Positions 16,914 through 25,759 of a DNA stretch of 64,000 bases are shown here, piece after piece. Source of the DNA: CAYOBW01 sp964402115. Lineage in GTDB: Bacteria; Verrucomicrobiota; Kiritimatiellia; UBA8416; CAYOBW01. The first letter of the stretch is position 1. Each line of letters begins with the position of its first letter. A program made the position numbers and the translations under genes. The stretch is from positions 5,489-69,488 of the forward strand of contig CAYOBW010000008.1 of assembly GCA_964402115.1 (NCBI GenBank), written 5' to 3'. A model generated the notes under the pieces. The model did no database searches. It was not told the origin of the DNA and saw only the letters and a program-made list of their open reading frames with translations.

Positions 16914-17012
16914 AGTGCGGCCGCGTGTCTCCCGGGGCACTGTCGCAGGCCGTTTTGCGGGGTAAAAGGCCTGGATCTTTCTTTGGCGGCGACTCCGCGA
17001 AGATGATCCGGG

Positions 17013-17031
17013 GTGCGCAAATCGTGCGCAC
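17013..17031. promoter_or_regulatory. inverted repeat, candidate activator site
   Basis: GTGCGC-N7-GCGCAC, centred about 115 bp upstream of the sigma-54 motif at 16899-16913, a typical enhancer distance. It differs in sequence from the 13874/13897 palindromes, so the binding protein may differ. Confidence 0.45.
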
Positions 17032-17073
17032 TTCAGCGCCCGCGCGCAGGAGTTGCGCATGGCCGGCCTGTTC

Positions 17074-19074
17074 CTAGCGCTCGACCGGAAGCTCGGGACG
17101 GGCGGCCCATTCGGTCCAGCCGGCGTCGTACCAGCGGACATGCGGATAGCCCAGCAGGTGCTTCAGCACGAAGAAGGTCTGGCTGGCCTGGTGACCGGTG
17201 CGACAATGCACGATGACTTCGGTGTTCGTGGACGGAATCAGCCTACCGTAGGCGGCGGCCAGGTCGGCGGTCGGTTTGAAGGTGATGACTTTGTTCAGAT
17301 TGGTGACGACATCCTCCGTGTAAGCGCGATTGAGGGCGCCGGGGATGTGGCCGGCGCGGGCCTCGTCGGACTTCTTGCCGCTGAAGAAGGCCGCCGGCCG
17401 CACGTCGATGATCACGGCGCCGGGCTTGCCGAGCGTGGCGGCCACGGCCCGGTAATCCGCCGTGAAGCGATCGGCGTCCTGTCTGGCCGGGCGATCCGTT
17501 GCGGTTACGGCGGGCAGTGCGGCGTCCGCGGGCCGGCTTTCCTGCGCCCACTTCGCATATCCGCCGTTCAGGACGGCATAGTCCCTGTGCCCCAGCCGTT
17601 CGCAAGCCAGGCCGGCCAGGGTGGAGTCGTGCAGCTTGTCGCCGGACACGAGTACAACGGTGTCGGAGGGCTGCACCCCCAGGAGCGAGAAATGGGCAGC
17701 GAGCAGGGGAGGCGGCAGAAGCATGGAGGGCACGCCCCCGACGTTGCCACGGAGGCTTTCGACATTGAGGCTGAGGGCGCCCGGCATGTGCGCGGTGTTG
17801 TATTCCGGCTGGGGGCGCAGGTCGACGATCTTGAGGCCGGGCGCGCCGAGCCGGGCCGCGAGCCAGTCCGTCTCGACGACGCGCGGCCGGGGGGCCGTTG
17901 CCGGCGCGGCGGCCACCGTGGCGGAAACGGCGGGCGCAGCGAAGAATGCGCGCCAGGCGACAACCCGGGCAGCGGCGCCCGGCGTCAACGGTTCGGACCG
18001 CAACGAAACGGGCTTGAGGCAGCGATCCCTGAAGCCCTGCAGCCCGTCCGTGAGCAGGTAGACGTTGCTGAACCCTTCGCGCTGGAGCGAGTCGCGGGCC
18101 TGGGCGGGATGGGTCATCCCATTGGAGTAGAGGATGATCCGACCCTTGTTCCGGTGGGGTTGCAGCGTTTCCGCCAGCCGGGCCAGCGGCACGTTGAGGG
18201 CACCGCGGATGTGGAAGGCGTTGAACTCGGCCGCCGGCCGCACATCCACGAGCACGAGGCCCCACTCGCCCGCCATCAGGCGGTCGGCGAGCTCCTCGGG
18301 TTCGATGTGATCCCGGGCCTGCTCCACGCTTTCCAGCAGGGCCTTCTCGGCGGCGCCTGTCGCGGAGGCCACCACCGGGGACTTCGCGGACGCCCCTGTC
18401 GTGGCGGGACTCAGCACGAACAAGCCGCCCGCCAGCGCCACGAGGGCCAGGCTGAAGGCCTTCAGAAAAGGCGAACCCAGGTACGGCGCGCGGCCGTTGC
18501 GCATCTTCTCGGCCCACTCCGACAGCCAGAAGGCCACGACGGCCAGCAGCGTGAACGCGAGGATGAAGCCGTTGCGCGACAGGCCCAGGTTGTCGTAAAT
18601 CAGCTGCGGGCCGCGATCCCCGGCCGTGTATAGCGGCCGAATCAGGGGGAACAGTTCGTTGAACAGGATGCTCCCGCCGACGGCGCCAAGCAGAAACACG
18701 AGCGCATCGATCCGGCCGGCGGCGAGGCCCGCCGCGGCCGTGCCGGGACACCAGGCGCCCATCGCAAAACCGACGCCGAACAGCAGGCCGCCCACGATCT
18801 GGGCGCCGTAGATGGTCGGCATGAGGAAGACCCCGTCCAACTGGATCCACCCCAGCGCCGCCAGGTATGACAAGCCCAGCATGGCGGTGATGAGCGCGGT
18901 GAACATCACCTTCACCACGGCCATATCGGCGAAGGAGAAGACGCCGGCCAGGCGCCGCGAGCTGCTGAAGCCGGCCCGCTCGAGCGCGAACCCGAAGCCG
19001 AAACCGATCAGCAGGGCGAGGAAGAAGGCTCGCGTGGTGCCGAGCGCGTCGGTGCTGTAAAGCGTGTCAAGCAT
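17074..19074 (-). CDS. YeeE/YedE sulfur transporter half fused to three rhodanese domains
   Basis: A 666-residue fusion. Residues 1-220 are a YeeE/YedE (thiosulfate/sulfur-compound transporter) module with FALERAGFSSSRRLAG and GAWCPGTAAAG signatures and several TM helices. Three rhodanese domains follow. The first (about 255-350) and second (about 400-500) lack the catalytic Cys (ILYSNGMTH; VLVSGDKLHDS). The third (about 540-660) has VIVHCRTGHQ, a plausible active loop. AGGAGG stands 7 nt before the ATG at 19074, which overlaps the preceding YeeE gene by 8 nt. It probably imports a sulfur compound and passes sulfane sulfur to the rhodanese. Confidence 0.88.
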   Translation of the reverse strand: MLDTLYSTDALGTTRAFFLALLIGFGFGFALERAGFSSSRRLAGVFSFADMAVVKVMFTALITAMLGLSYLAALGWIQLDGVFLMPTIYGAQIVGGLLFGVGFAMGAWCPGTAAAGLAAGRIDALVFLLGAVGGSILFNELFPLIRPLYTAGDRGPQLIYDNLGLSRNGFILAFTLLAVVAFWLSEWAEKMRNGRAPYLGSPFLKAFSLALVALAGGLFVLSPATTGASAKSPVVASATGAAEKALLESVEQARDHIEPEELADRLMAGEWGLVLVDVRPAAEFNAFHIRGALNVPLARLAETLQPHRNKGRIILYSNGMTHPAQARDSLQREGFSNVYLLTDGLQGFRDRCLKPVSLRSEPLTPGAAARVVAWRAFFAAPAVSATVAAAPATAPRPRVVETDWLAARLGAPGLKIVDLRPQPEYNTAHMPGALSLNVESLRGNVGGVPSMLLPPPLLAAHFSLLGVQPSDTVVLVSGDKLHDSTLAGLACERLGHRDYAVLNGGYAKWAQESRPADAALPAVTATDRPARQDADRFTADYRAVAATLGKPGAVIIDVRPAAFFSGKKSDEARAGHIPGALNRAYTEDVVTNLNKVITFKPTADLAAAYGRLIPSTNTEVIVHCRTGHQASQTFFVLKHLLGYPHVRWYDAGWTEWAARPELPVER

Positions 19075-19600
19075 GCCATTGCCTCCTGACAAACCAAGCC
19101 GTGGCGTAGCCGCTGGCAAAGAGGCAAACCAGGAACACGAGGCTCCCGGTGAGCAGCAGCGCGCCGCCGCTCAGGGCCTGGCCGGAGGTGCACCCCTGCG
19201 CCAGGCGACTCGCGAAGCCGGCGATCACGCCGCCCGCGAGCGCGTACCAGAGGCGGCGGCGCACGGATGACGCGGCGCCGCGTTCGACTTGCAGCCGCAC
19301 GCGATTCGCCAGCAGCGCCGAAAACAGCGCGCCGACGAACGTGCCCACGAACATGAACACGAGGTAGTAGTTCAGCGGCTGCGCGCCCCACTTGCCGAAG
19401 TACGCGCTACCCAGCGTGTGCGGAGCGGAGACGCACAGCGAAAGCGCAGCGCCCACGCGTGCGATGCCGCCCGACGCGCCCAGGCCGGCGCCGAGGGTCA
19501 CGAACGAGGTCAAAAGCACCAGCCCCAGCAGCACCCCGGCAAGATAGGGATTCGCGTAGGGTTTGGGTGCGCCAGGGAGCGTGTCGGATTCCGTTTTCAT
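19067..19600 (-). CDS. YeeE/YedE family membrane protein (second transporter half)
   Basis: A 177-residue membrane protein with about four to five TM segments. It has the family motif GFASRLAQGCTSGQALSGGALL, in which the Cys contacts the sulfur substrate in YeeE structures. It starts 3 nt after the MBL/rhodanese gene and overlaps the larger YeeE-rhodanese gene, so the two halves are likely made together as one transporter. Confidence 0.88.
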   Translation of the reverse strand: MKTESDTLPGAPKPYANPYLAGVLLGLVLLTSFVTLGAGLGASGGIARVGAALSLCVSAPHTLGSAYFGKWGAQPLNYYLVFMFVGTFVGALFSALLANRVRLQVERGAASSVRRRLWYALAGGVIAGFASRLAQGCTSGQALSGGALLLTGSLVFLVCLFASGYATAWFVRRQWHA

Positions 19601-19603
19601 GCT

Positions 19604-21631
19604 TCAGCACCCCGCGCTGTTCTTTTTCGGCGTTTCCGGGGCGGCCGGCTTCGGCGCCGCCGGCAGCGCGGGAGCCGACACGGGCGCCGCAGGTTTCACG
19701 GCGGAACCCGCGGCCGGCACGCCCGCCGGCAGCGGCGCGGCGGACTCGTTCCAGTACGCCTCCAACCCGCCGAAGAGCACCTTGATCGGCCGCGGGGTCT
19801 TCTGGGAGAGGATGCCGCCCGCAGCCATCGCCAGCGAACCGTCGCGGTCCACGATGACGAGCGGAACGGCGCCGTTAAGATAGGCCGGGTTGGCGATCAG
19901 ATCGGCGATATCAACCTGCAGCGCGCCAGGCAGATTGAAATCCGCGAACTGTGCAGCCGGTCGCACGTCCACGATCTCGAACGTACCGGGCAGGTCCATC
20001 AGCATGCGCTTGAGATCGGCGGCGGCTATGCGGTCCGGCAACCGGACAACGCGCGCAGGCGCGGCAGCTGGGCCGTGTCCGCCGCCGGCGGCACCCAGGG
20101 TCGGCAGCCCGGCCGCGATCCACGCCTCGCTGCCGCCCTCCATGTTGAAGACCTCCTTGAAGCCCTGTTTGAGCAGGACCGAGGCTCCCATGCTGGAGCG
20201 GTAGGCGGAGTTGCAGACTGTCAGCACCGGCATATCCCTGGACAGGCGCTTGCTGTCGGTAAACAGCTTGTTGATCGGGATGTTGAGCACATTGCCGATA
20301 CGCAACGCCATCCACTCGCTCGGGAGGCGCACGTCCACGACGATCGGCGCCGTGCCGGCCTGCATCTGCCGATGGAGGTCCTGGGGTTTGAGAAGCTTGA
20401 GGGAGCCGACAGGCAACTTCGCCTGTTTCCACGCCTCCACGCCGCCCTGGAGAAAGCCCGCCGGTGCGTCGAACCCGATCCGTTTCAGGCGCAAGGCGGC
20501 TTCCTGTACCTCGCCATCCGAACCGACAAGCACAAAGGGCTCGCCCCACGGGATCATGCTGCCGGTCCACGTTTCGAAGCGTCCCCGGATGCCGATGCTG
20601 ATTGCTCCTTTCGGATGGGCCGCGGCAAACGCCCCGGCGTCACGCACGTCGATCATCCACGTGCCCTTCTCCCCCCGGGCGAGGACATCGGCAGCGGGCA
20701 GGGCCGGCGGCGCAACCTGGTCCCAGGCCACCAGGGGCGGGCCGTCGTGGTTCATCCTGGCGTTGTGTTTGAAGTACGGGGGGGCATCGGGAAGGCCATC
20801 GATGACGGCCATCACATAGGAGAGCAGGTCCTTGTGCTGAAGGTAGACGTTCTCCCGCCGCTGTTCCCCGATGGTGGAGACCGGCTTGTCGCTCAGGTGG
20901 GCGCCGCAGAGGGATCCCGCGCCGTGGGCCGGGAAGAACCGCGTGTCGTCGGGGAGCCTGGACAGTTTGTCCTGCCAGGAATGGAAGCCCATCTCTGCCA
21001 GGGCCGCGGCGCTCATGCCATCGCCCATCAAGTCGGGACGACCGACGCTGCCGATGAAGAGCGTGTCGCCGGTAAGGACGAAGGCGGGATTCGCCGCCGC
21101 GGCCGGGTGATAAACGTAGAGGCAGGTTCCGTCAGGGGTGTGCCCCGGCGTCGTGATGACAACCGCGCGCACCTGGCCAAAGGCGAAGGCGTCCCCGTCC
21201 TTGACCGGCTTGTGCGGGAAGCCGGCCTGCGTGGCTGCGTTGATGATGACCTCGGCCCCGGTCGCCTTCGCCAGCTCCATGTGCCCGGCTACGAAATCGG
21301 CATGCGAATGGGTCAGGTACACCTTCGTGATCTTGAGCCCCAACTCCTGCGCATCCTTCAGATAGCGGCCGATGTCGCGGGCCGGGTCGACGATCAGGGC
21401 TTGCCCCCCGCTGCCAATCAAGTAGGAGTAGTGCGAGAGGACAGCCAGGTTGTACTGGCGGAACACGAAGTCGGGAGCCTTCTGTTCGGTCTCCTTCACG
21501 AGCTGGACATTGGCCGCCTCGTCGCCGTGCGTCGCCGCTTCTGCATCGCCCGGCAGGCCGGCCGCCTGCACCGAAGCGGTGGCAAACGCCATCCCCATCC
21601 ACAGCCATCCGACCAGACCAGACGTCCTCAT
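19604..21631 (-). CDS. exported metallo-beta-lactamase-fold persulfide dioxygenase-like protein with three rhodanese domains
   Basis: A 675-residue protein with an N-terminal signal peptide (to about SVQA, 25). The MBL domain (about 45-290) has THSHADFVAGH, TPGHTPDG, LTGDTLFIGSVGRPDL and FFPAHG, the pattern of ETHE1/persulfide dioxygenases. Three rhodanese-like domains follow. The first lacks Cys (LVGSDGE), the second has VCNSAYRSS with a catalytic Cys, and the third lacks Cys (IVDRDGS). A Pro/Ala-rich tail ends in SAGC. The ATG at 21631 (with GGAG upstream) begins the signal peptide. First gene of the sulfur operon; predicted to oxidise or relay sulfane sulfur outside the cytoplasm, with the YeeE proteins importing product. 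Confidence 0.88.
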   Translation of the reverse strand: MRTSGLVGWLWMGMAFATASVQAAGLPGDAEAATHGDEAANVQLVKETEQKAPDFVFRQYNLAVLSHYSYLIGSGGQALIVDPARDIGRYLKDAQELGLKITKVYLTHSHADFVAGHMELAKATGAEVIINAATQAGFPHKPVKDGDAFAFGQVRAVVITTPGHTPDGTCLYVYHPAAAANPAFVLTGDTLFIGSVGRPDLMGDGMSAAALAEMGFHSWQDKLSRLPDDTRFFPAHGAGSLCGAHLSDKPVSTIGEQRRENVYLQHKDLLSYVMAVIDGLPDAPPYFKHNARMNHDGPPLVAWDQVAPPALPAADVLARGEKGTWMIDVRDAGAFAAAHPKGAISIGIRGRFETWTGSMIPWGEPFVLVGSDGEVQEAALRLKRIGFDAPAGFLQGGVEAWKQAKLPVGSLKLLKPQDLHRQMQAGTAPIVVDVRLPSEWMALRIGNVLNIPINKLFTDSKRLSRDMPVLTVCNSAYRSSMGASVLLKQGFKEVFNMEGGSEAWIAAGLPTLGAAGGGHGPAAAPARVVRLPDRIAAADLKRMLMDLPGTFEIVDVRPAAQFADFNLPGALQVDIADLIANPAYLNGAVPLVIVDRDGSLAMAAGGILSQKTPRPIKVLFGGLEAYWNESAAPLPAGVPAAGSAVKPAAPVSAPALPAAPKPAAPETPKKNSAGC

Positions 21632-21682
21632 GCGAGAGCTCCTTTCCTTGGCACACCCCTGCCGACACAATATTTGCAACCT

Positions 21683-21711
21683 ATCATAAGTCAGCGCCTG
21701 AGCACCAGCAA
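21683..21711 (-). promoter_or_regulatory. possible sigma-70 promoter of the sulfur operon
   Basis: On the minus strand TTGCTG (21706-21711) and TATGAT (21683-21688) are separated by 17 nt, about 50 nt upstream of the 21631 ATG. The -35 match is weak. Confidence 0.35.
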
Positions 21712-22016
21712 GAAGACCATCCGGACAACGTGTTCAGCCCTGCCGCTGGGACCACAAACTACGGTTCGGGCCGGGCAACGGCCATGGGGTGTAACCCTAC
21801 CGGGGCAGCGAGGAGCGCGAGCGAAGGCGCTGAAGCCAACCGTATGTCGTGACATCTGTGGGGCGCCGAGCTGCGCACGACTGGACGGGCGTCGTGGCCG
21901 GCCCCTCACCCCAACCCTCTCCCCGCCGGGGCGAGGGAGGAGCAAATCGCTTCATGCCGTGAAACACAAAAAGCCCCCCGGACGACACGGAGACAGCCCC
22001 GTCCAGAATCAAGGGT
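21712..22016. other. gene-free spacer with a widespread short repeat
   Basis: No convincing gene lies between the GH3 gene's end and the sulfur operon promoter. CCCCTCACCCCAACCCTCT at 21903-21921, followed by CCCCGCCGGGGCGAGGG, is a repetitive string found in many bacterial genomes. The rest shows no clear structure. Confidence 0.5.
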
Positions 22017-23735
22017 TCAGGAACGACCGTGTTCCCCTTCGCGCGGCGCGGCAGGTTGTTGTTGGGCCCGCCCCGCGAAGACCGACATCCAAGCCGAATG
22101 ACCGGAAAGGGCTGTGAACTTGATGTCGCCGGCCTTCAGGCCTTGCCGGATGAGAAACGCGCGATAGGCTTCGGTGGCGTTGCCTTCGACACAAAACACC
22201 CTGAGCGCCTGGAGCTGGGAGATGCAACGGGCGTGCCGATAGTGGTAGTTCTCGTGCAGCAGGTTCTCCAGGCTGGCGGCCACCCGCGCCCAGTCCACCG
22301 CCTGCGCGTTGTCTGCTTGCGCGTATAACACATAGCCGGGAAGGTCGCCGGCTTCCGGCAACGCGGGGGCCAGCATGGCGAACGCGAAGCGCAGGCCCAG
22401 TTGCCGTTCGACCGCACGGATGCTCTCCTCGACATGCCGGCCGTTCAGCTTCTCGCCCACCAAGTCCGAGGTCAGGTTGTCCCTCGACAGGAAAGCCAGG
22501 CAGGGCGCCTGATGGATGAACCCCGTTACGCTCACGAGATCGTGCAGTCTGTAGCGGCAAAGCCCCCCGCCTGTTGTCAGCACGACCGCGTAGGTCTTGC
22601 CGGCCTGGAGTTCCCAGGCATTCCTGACAGCCCCGTTCTCCGTGTCGATGAACTCGTGGAAGTGCGACCGCACGGCACACGGCTTCCGCCCCGTTCGGCC
22701 GAGGGGAAACGACACAATGCCCTCCGTGGCGGTCAGGCCCTTGCCCTGAATGGCGACCCCCGGAAAGGCTGCGGCCAGCTCCCCGAGCCAGGGCCCGGAC
22801 CAACCTTCGGTCCAGCAACTGATGACGCGCAGGCGCGGCCAGATCCGGCCCGGGAAGTCCCGGCGGGAGACATCCAGGCCGCCGAGAAACGCCGCCCGCC
22901 GCGGGTCCGGCGCCAACTCCGCGCACAGCCTGCGGCGCAAGTCGGGATCGGGAACGACCTCCGGCCCGATCGTGCCGGCCGCGACGCCCTTGACGATGGC
23001 GGGCAGCTGCCCGGGGATGCGCTGGACTAGCGTCGTCAGAAAGGACGGGTGCCAGACGGAAATCAATCGGAGGTTCGACTCCCTGAGCAGGAAGAGGAGC
23101 GTGAGGTACTCGAACGCATCCCGGTCCGCTACCCGTGACAGCGCCGGAGGCACGGCGAACAGGCGGCGTGCCAACCGTCGCTGGAGGGGCCCCAGGTACT
23201 CCGCGTCATCGGGAAACCCCGTGGGAACCCGGCTCCCCGGAGCGTTCCGGCAGGGCGTTGTCGGGCTGAGCGACCAGTACTGCCTCCCCGCCAGCAGCGA
23301 CGGATACGCGAGGTAGAGCGCGCCGATCCAGGGATCCACGGCCGCCCGGATCTCGTTGCGCAACGACCGCGTGCAGGGGATGAGCTTCGTGCCTTGCGTC
23401 GAGCCGCTGGTCGGCAGCAGCACCTCGACCGGGTCGGCCGTCAGGCAGGCGGCGCGCCCCGCCGCGATCCGCTCGATCGCCGCCACGTAGTCCTCATGCT
23501 CCGTCAGCGGGAGCGCCTTGAAGTCCTCGACGGACCGGATCGCGGCGAACCGCAAACGCTGACCCAGTTCGGTCCGCGCATTCCGCGCGAGGAAGCGGAA
23601 CAGGATCCGCGTCTGCGCGCGCTTGACGTTCCGGCAAGCCAGCCGGAAGGCGATCAAGCCGGGCAAGCAGGACAGGAACCACAGCCCGTTGGCCACGATC
23701 ACCCCGCAGCCGCCGCCCGGCCCCCTGCTACTCAT
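22017..23735 (-). CDS. GH3-family (auxin-responsive-promoter-like) acyl-adenylating enzyme
   Basis: A 572-residue ANL-superfamily GH3 protein. The nucleotide-binding motif is LLPTSGSTQGTKLIP (about 108-122), motif II is GLTATEGIVSFPL, motif III is YRLHDLVSVTGF, and LVGEKLNGRHVEESI leads the C-terminal lid. Plant GH3 enzymes adenylate a carboxylate and join it to an amino acid; bacterial ones are mostly uncharacterised and often sit in biosynthetic clusters. An N-terminal hydrophobic stretch (GVIVANGLWFLSCLPGLIAF) may anchor it to the membrane. Its start overlaps the GNAT-like gene by 8 nt. It is the terminal gene of the radical SAM cluster and plausibly conjugates the pathway's carboxylic product. 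Confidence 0.9.
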   Translation of the reverse strand: MSSRGPGGGCGVIVANGLWFLSCLPGLIAFRLACRNVKRAQTRILFRFLARNARTELGQRLRFAAIRSVEDFKALPLTEHEDYVAAIERIAAGRAACLTADPVEVLLPTSGSTQGTKLIPCTRSLRNEIRAAVDPWIGALYLAYPSLLAGRQYWSLSPTTPCRNAPGSRVPTGFPDDAEYLGPLQRRLARRLFAVPPALSRVADRDAFEYLTLLFLLRESNLRLISVWHPSFLTTLVQRIPGQLPAIVKGVAAGTIGPEVVPDPDLRRRLCAELAPDPRRAAFLGGLDVSRRDFPGRIWPRLRVISCWTEGWSGPWLGELAAAFPGVAIQGKGLTATEGIVSFPLGRTGRKPCAVRSHFHEFIDTENGAVRNAWELQAGKTYAVVLTTGGGLCRYRLHDLVSVTGFIHQAPCLAFLSRDNLTSDLVGEKLNGRHVEESIRAVERQLGLRFAFAMLAPALPEAGDLPGYVLYAQADNAQAVDWARVAASLENLLHENYHYRHARCISQLQALRVFCVEGNATEAYRAFLIRQGLKAGDIKFTALSGHSAWMSVFAGRAQQQPAAPREGEHGRS

Positions 23736-24453
23736 CCCACGCCACCGTCGTATGCTCGATCGCGCGCCACGCGTAGCGGTTGAGATTCTCCCGCGAGATA
23801 TCGGCGAGGCAGGCCAACTCGTCGCCCAGACAGTAGGTCGGATTCCGTTCCAGGAAGAAACGCACGTGCGGATCGCTCCGGCGCCCTGCCGGCACGCTGC
23901 ACATTTCGGGCCTGAGCCGGTCCTTCAGCCCCCCGCATCGGACGAGCCCCGTGGCGGCGTCATAGGCGGCCCCGAACTTGTGACTGGCCACGGCCTGGAT
24001 GAGTCGGGCGTAGACCACGGGGGTCGTCCGGTCGAAAGCGGGATAGAAGCGGTTGAAGTACACCGGCAGAAACCGGTAGGTGCGATACCCTTTCGAGATC
24101 AGGAACCAGTAGACCGGGGCGCGTTCGTTCCCGGCCAGCAGTCGCAGCATGACATGTCCGAAACACCCCGCGAGGGTGCTGTCCTGCCAGTGGGCCTGGT
24201 CAACGATCGTATCGCCGCTGAACAGGAACACGCGCTCGCCGGCGTCAACGGACAGGCGGATGACCTGCAGGGTCGAAAACCCGACAATCTCCCCCCCGTC
24301 GCGCAGGAGGATGACCCACTGCTTCTCGGCCAGATCCTTGAGAAAGTTGTCCCTGCGCACATTGCAGAAGTAGCGTTTGTGCAGCAGAAACATGGCATCC
24401 TTCTCGGATGCCTGGATCCGCGGCAGTGCGGCGATAACGGATGCAAGCGGCAT
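23728..24453 (-). CDS. GNAT-fold-like protein coupled to GH3
   Basis: A 241-residue protein. The N-terminal half (about 20-130) reads like a GNAT acyltransferase: QWVILLRDGGEIVGFSTLQV (beta4-like), then FSGDTIVDQAHWQDSTLAGCFGHVMLRLL, then FLISKGYRTYRFLPVYFNRFYP. The classical Q/RxxGxG/A loop is not obvious. The C-terminal part (VRCGGLKDRLRPEM, ERNPTYCLGDELACLADI) is unassigned. Tightly coupled to the GH3 gene, so it probably supplies or modifies an acyl substrate. No named family recognised. Confidence 0.65.
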   Translation of the reverse strand: MPLASVIAALPRIQASEKDAMFLLHKRYFCNVRRDNFLKDLAEKQWVILLRDGGEIVGFSTLQVIRLSVDAGERVFLFSGDTIVDQAHWQDSTLAGCFGHVMLRLLAGNERAPVYWFLISKGYRTYRFLPVYFNRFYPAFDRTTPVVYARLIQAVASHKFGAAYDAATGLVRCGGLKDRLRPEMCSVPAGRRSDPHVRFFLERNPTYCLGDELACLADISRENLNRYAWRAIEHTTVAWDE

Positions 24454-24510
24454 GGGACGGCTTCCTTCCCCGCATGAAACAACGCGGGAGGGGGCGGAAG
24501 CAACAGCTTT

Positions 24511-24671
24511 TTACAGGGTCGCTGAACGCTTCGGTGACGCAAGGGGCTTGCATGGCACATAACGGCCGGGGACGGCCGTCTCCAGCGCGTGGGCAGGCGA
24601 CGTGGCGTGGAGACGGCGGTCCCCGCCGTTATGGCCCTCCCTCCTGCGTCACCGAGGCGTTACAGGGTCGC
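24511..24671. mobile_element. MITE-like element, copy A, with 12-bp target duplication
   Basis: A roughly 137-bp element (24523-24659) is bounded by terminal inverted repeats: left GAACGCTTCGGTGACGCA, right TGCGTCACCGAGGCGT. It holds an internal inverted pair (ACGGCCGGGGACGGCCGT and ACGGCGGTCCCCGCCGT). TTACAGGGTCGC occurs directly on both sides (24511-24522 and 24660-24671). The right copy includes the stop codon of the GNAT gene ending at 24660, so the insertion duplicated the gene's last bases. It has no coding capacity. Related copies lie at 29065, 41900 and, in part, 55990. Confidence 0.75.
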
Positions 24672-25754
24672 CACCTCCAGGTGCGGAATCCTGGCGGGAT
24701 CGAGCCCGCTCACGAACTCCAGGCCGTCCTCCCAGCAGACCAGGTAGAGCCGGCTCGTGTAGCGGAACGCCGGAAAGCCTCGCAGCGCGGCCCGCAGCGG
24801 ATCCCGTTCATGAAAACCGAGGACGAGGAAAGCGTGGGGCCCTGCGCGGCGCTCGGCGTACACCTGCTCCAGCAGGGTCTGCGCCGTCTCGAGGTTGTCG
24901 TCGCGGACGCACAGAAAGGCCGCGTAAAGCATGTCGAGACGCTGGCCGACGGGCGGCAGCGGGCGGTGGCCGGCCAGCCCCAGCAGGCCGTTGATGGCTG
25001 GCCGGAGCAAGCGCACCGGCCCGGCATACCCAGCCACGACGTTCTGCTTGAAGCGGCTCTGATCCCACAGGGCGACCACACCCTCGATCGCCTGCCCCTG
25101 GCGTCCGATGGCCACGCGGAAGTCCGCGGGGCTCAACCCGCGCAGGTAATCGGTGCCGAAGTCCCCGGCAGTCAGAACCGGGAAGAACTGACGGCGGGCG
25201 CCCTGGCGGTTCAGGAACGCAACGATGTCCGCCAGCGGCACGTCCCCGCCCCGGCGCAGCTCCTGCCCGCCCGGCGGCCGGCGGCGGCGATTCAGGCTGA
25301 CGGCATAGGTGAAATAGCGCCCCTGGTCCAGGTAGTGCGGCAGCCCCGCGCGTCCGCTGGTGAGCAACCCGATGGCGGTCGCGTTGTCCGCGACGATCGT
25401 GCTGATGTAGGCCGGCACGCGCCGGTCGCCGTGCCTTTCGCGCAGAAACCGGTAACCGCGGGCGAGCGCGCCTGCCTGCCGCCCTGCCGGCAGGGAGCGC
25501 AAGCCCGACAGGTAGCCGAAGTCCAGCGCCCGGCCGTCGATGTACATCGGCCGGATGCTGCGGCACCCCGTGCCGATCAGCCGTTCTCCCTCCAGGGCCA
25601 CCATGGCCTGGTTCGTGCGCCCCTGGATGCCGAGGCCGTGGAAGTAGTCCGGTTCGCGCTCGAACCTCAGCCGCACCCAGCCGGGCATGGGCAGACTCCG
25701 CAGCAATTCGCGGAGTCCCGGTTCATGCTCGCGCCCGGCCAGCAGGATCCGCAT
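24660..25754 (-). CDS. GNAT-family N-acetyltransferase-like protein
   Basis: A 364-residue protein. The N-terminal GNAT domain (about 1-150) has ERLIGTGCRSIRPMYIDGRALDFGYLSGL (beta4/beta5 strands) followed by RGYRFLRERHGDRRVPAYISTIVADNATAIGLL, typical of large GNATs. The C-terminal 200 residues form a second, possibly GNAT-like domain (FLCVRDDNLETAQTLLEQVYAERR, AFLVLGFHERDPL). The GTG/ATG choice is settled by the MRILLAGREH start, 5 nt after the radical SAM gene's stop. SLPAGRQAG (about 100-108) looks like an in-frame insertion from a short CCTGCCGGCAGG palindromic repeat. Confidence 0.75.
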   Translation of the reverse strand: MRILLAGREHEPGLRELLRSLPMPGWVRLRFEREPDYFHGLGIQGRTNQAMVALEGERLIGTGCRSIRPMYIDGRALDFGYLSGLRSLPAGRQAGALARGYRFLRERHGDRRVPAYISTIVADNATAIGLLTSGRAGLPHYLDQGRYFTYAVSLNRRRRPPGGQELRRGGDVPLADIVAFLNRQGARRQFFPVLTAGDFGTDYLRGLSPADFRVAIGRQGQAIEGVVALWDQSRFKQNVVAGYAGPVRLLRPAINGLLGLAGHRPLPPVGQRLDMLYAAFLCVRDDNLETAQTLLEQVYAERRAGPHAFLVLGFHERDPLRAALRGFPAFRYTSRLYLVCWEDGLEFVSGLDPARIPHLEVATL

Positions 25755-25759
25755 GCGGC

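Noticed and set aside
19289..22117. A 942-codon open frame on the plus strand opposite the sulfur operon
   Set aside because: High GC leaves long antisense frames. This one has no domains, and the minus-strand genes show clear rhodanese, MBL and YeeE motifs.
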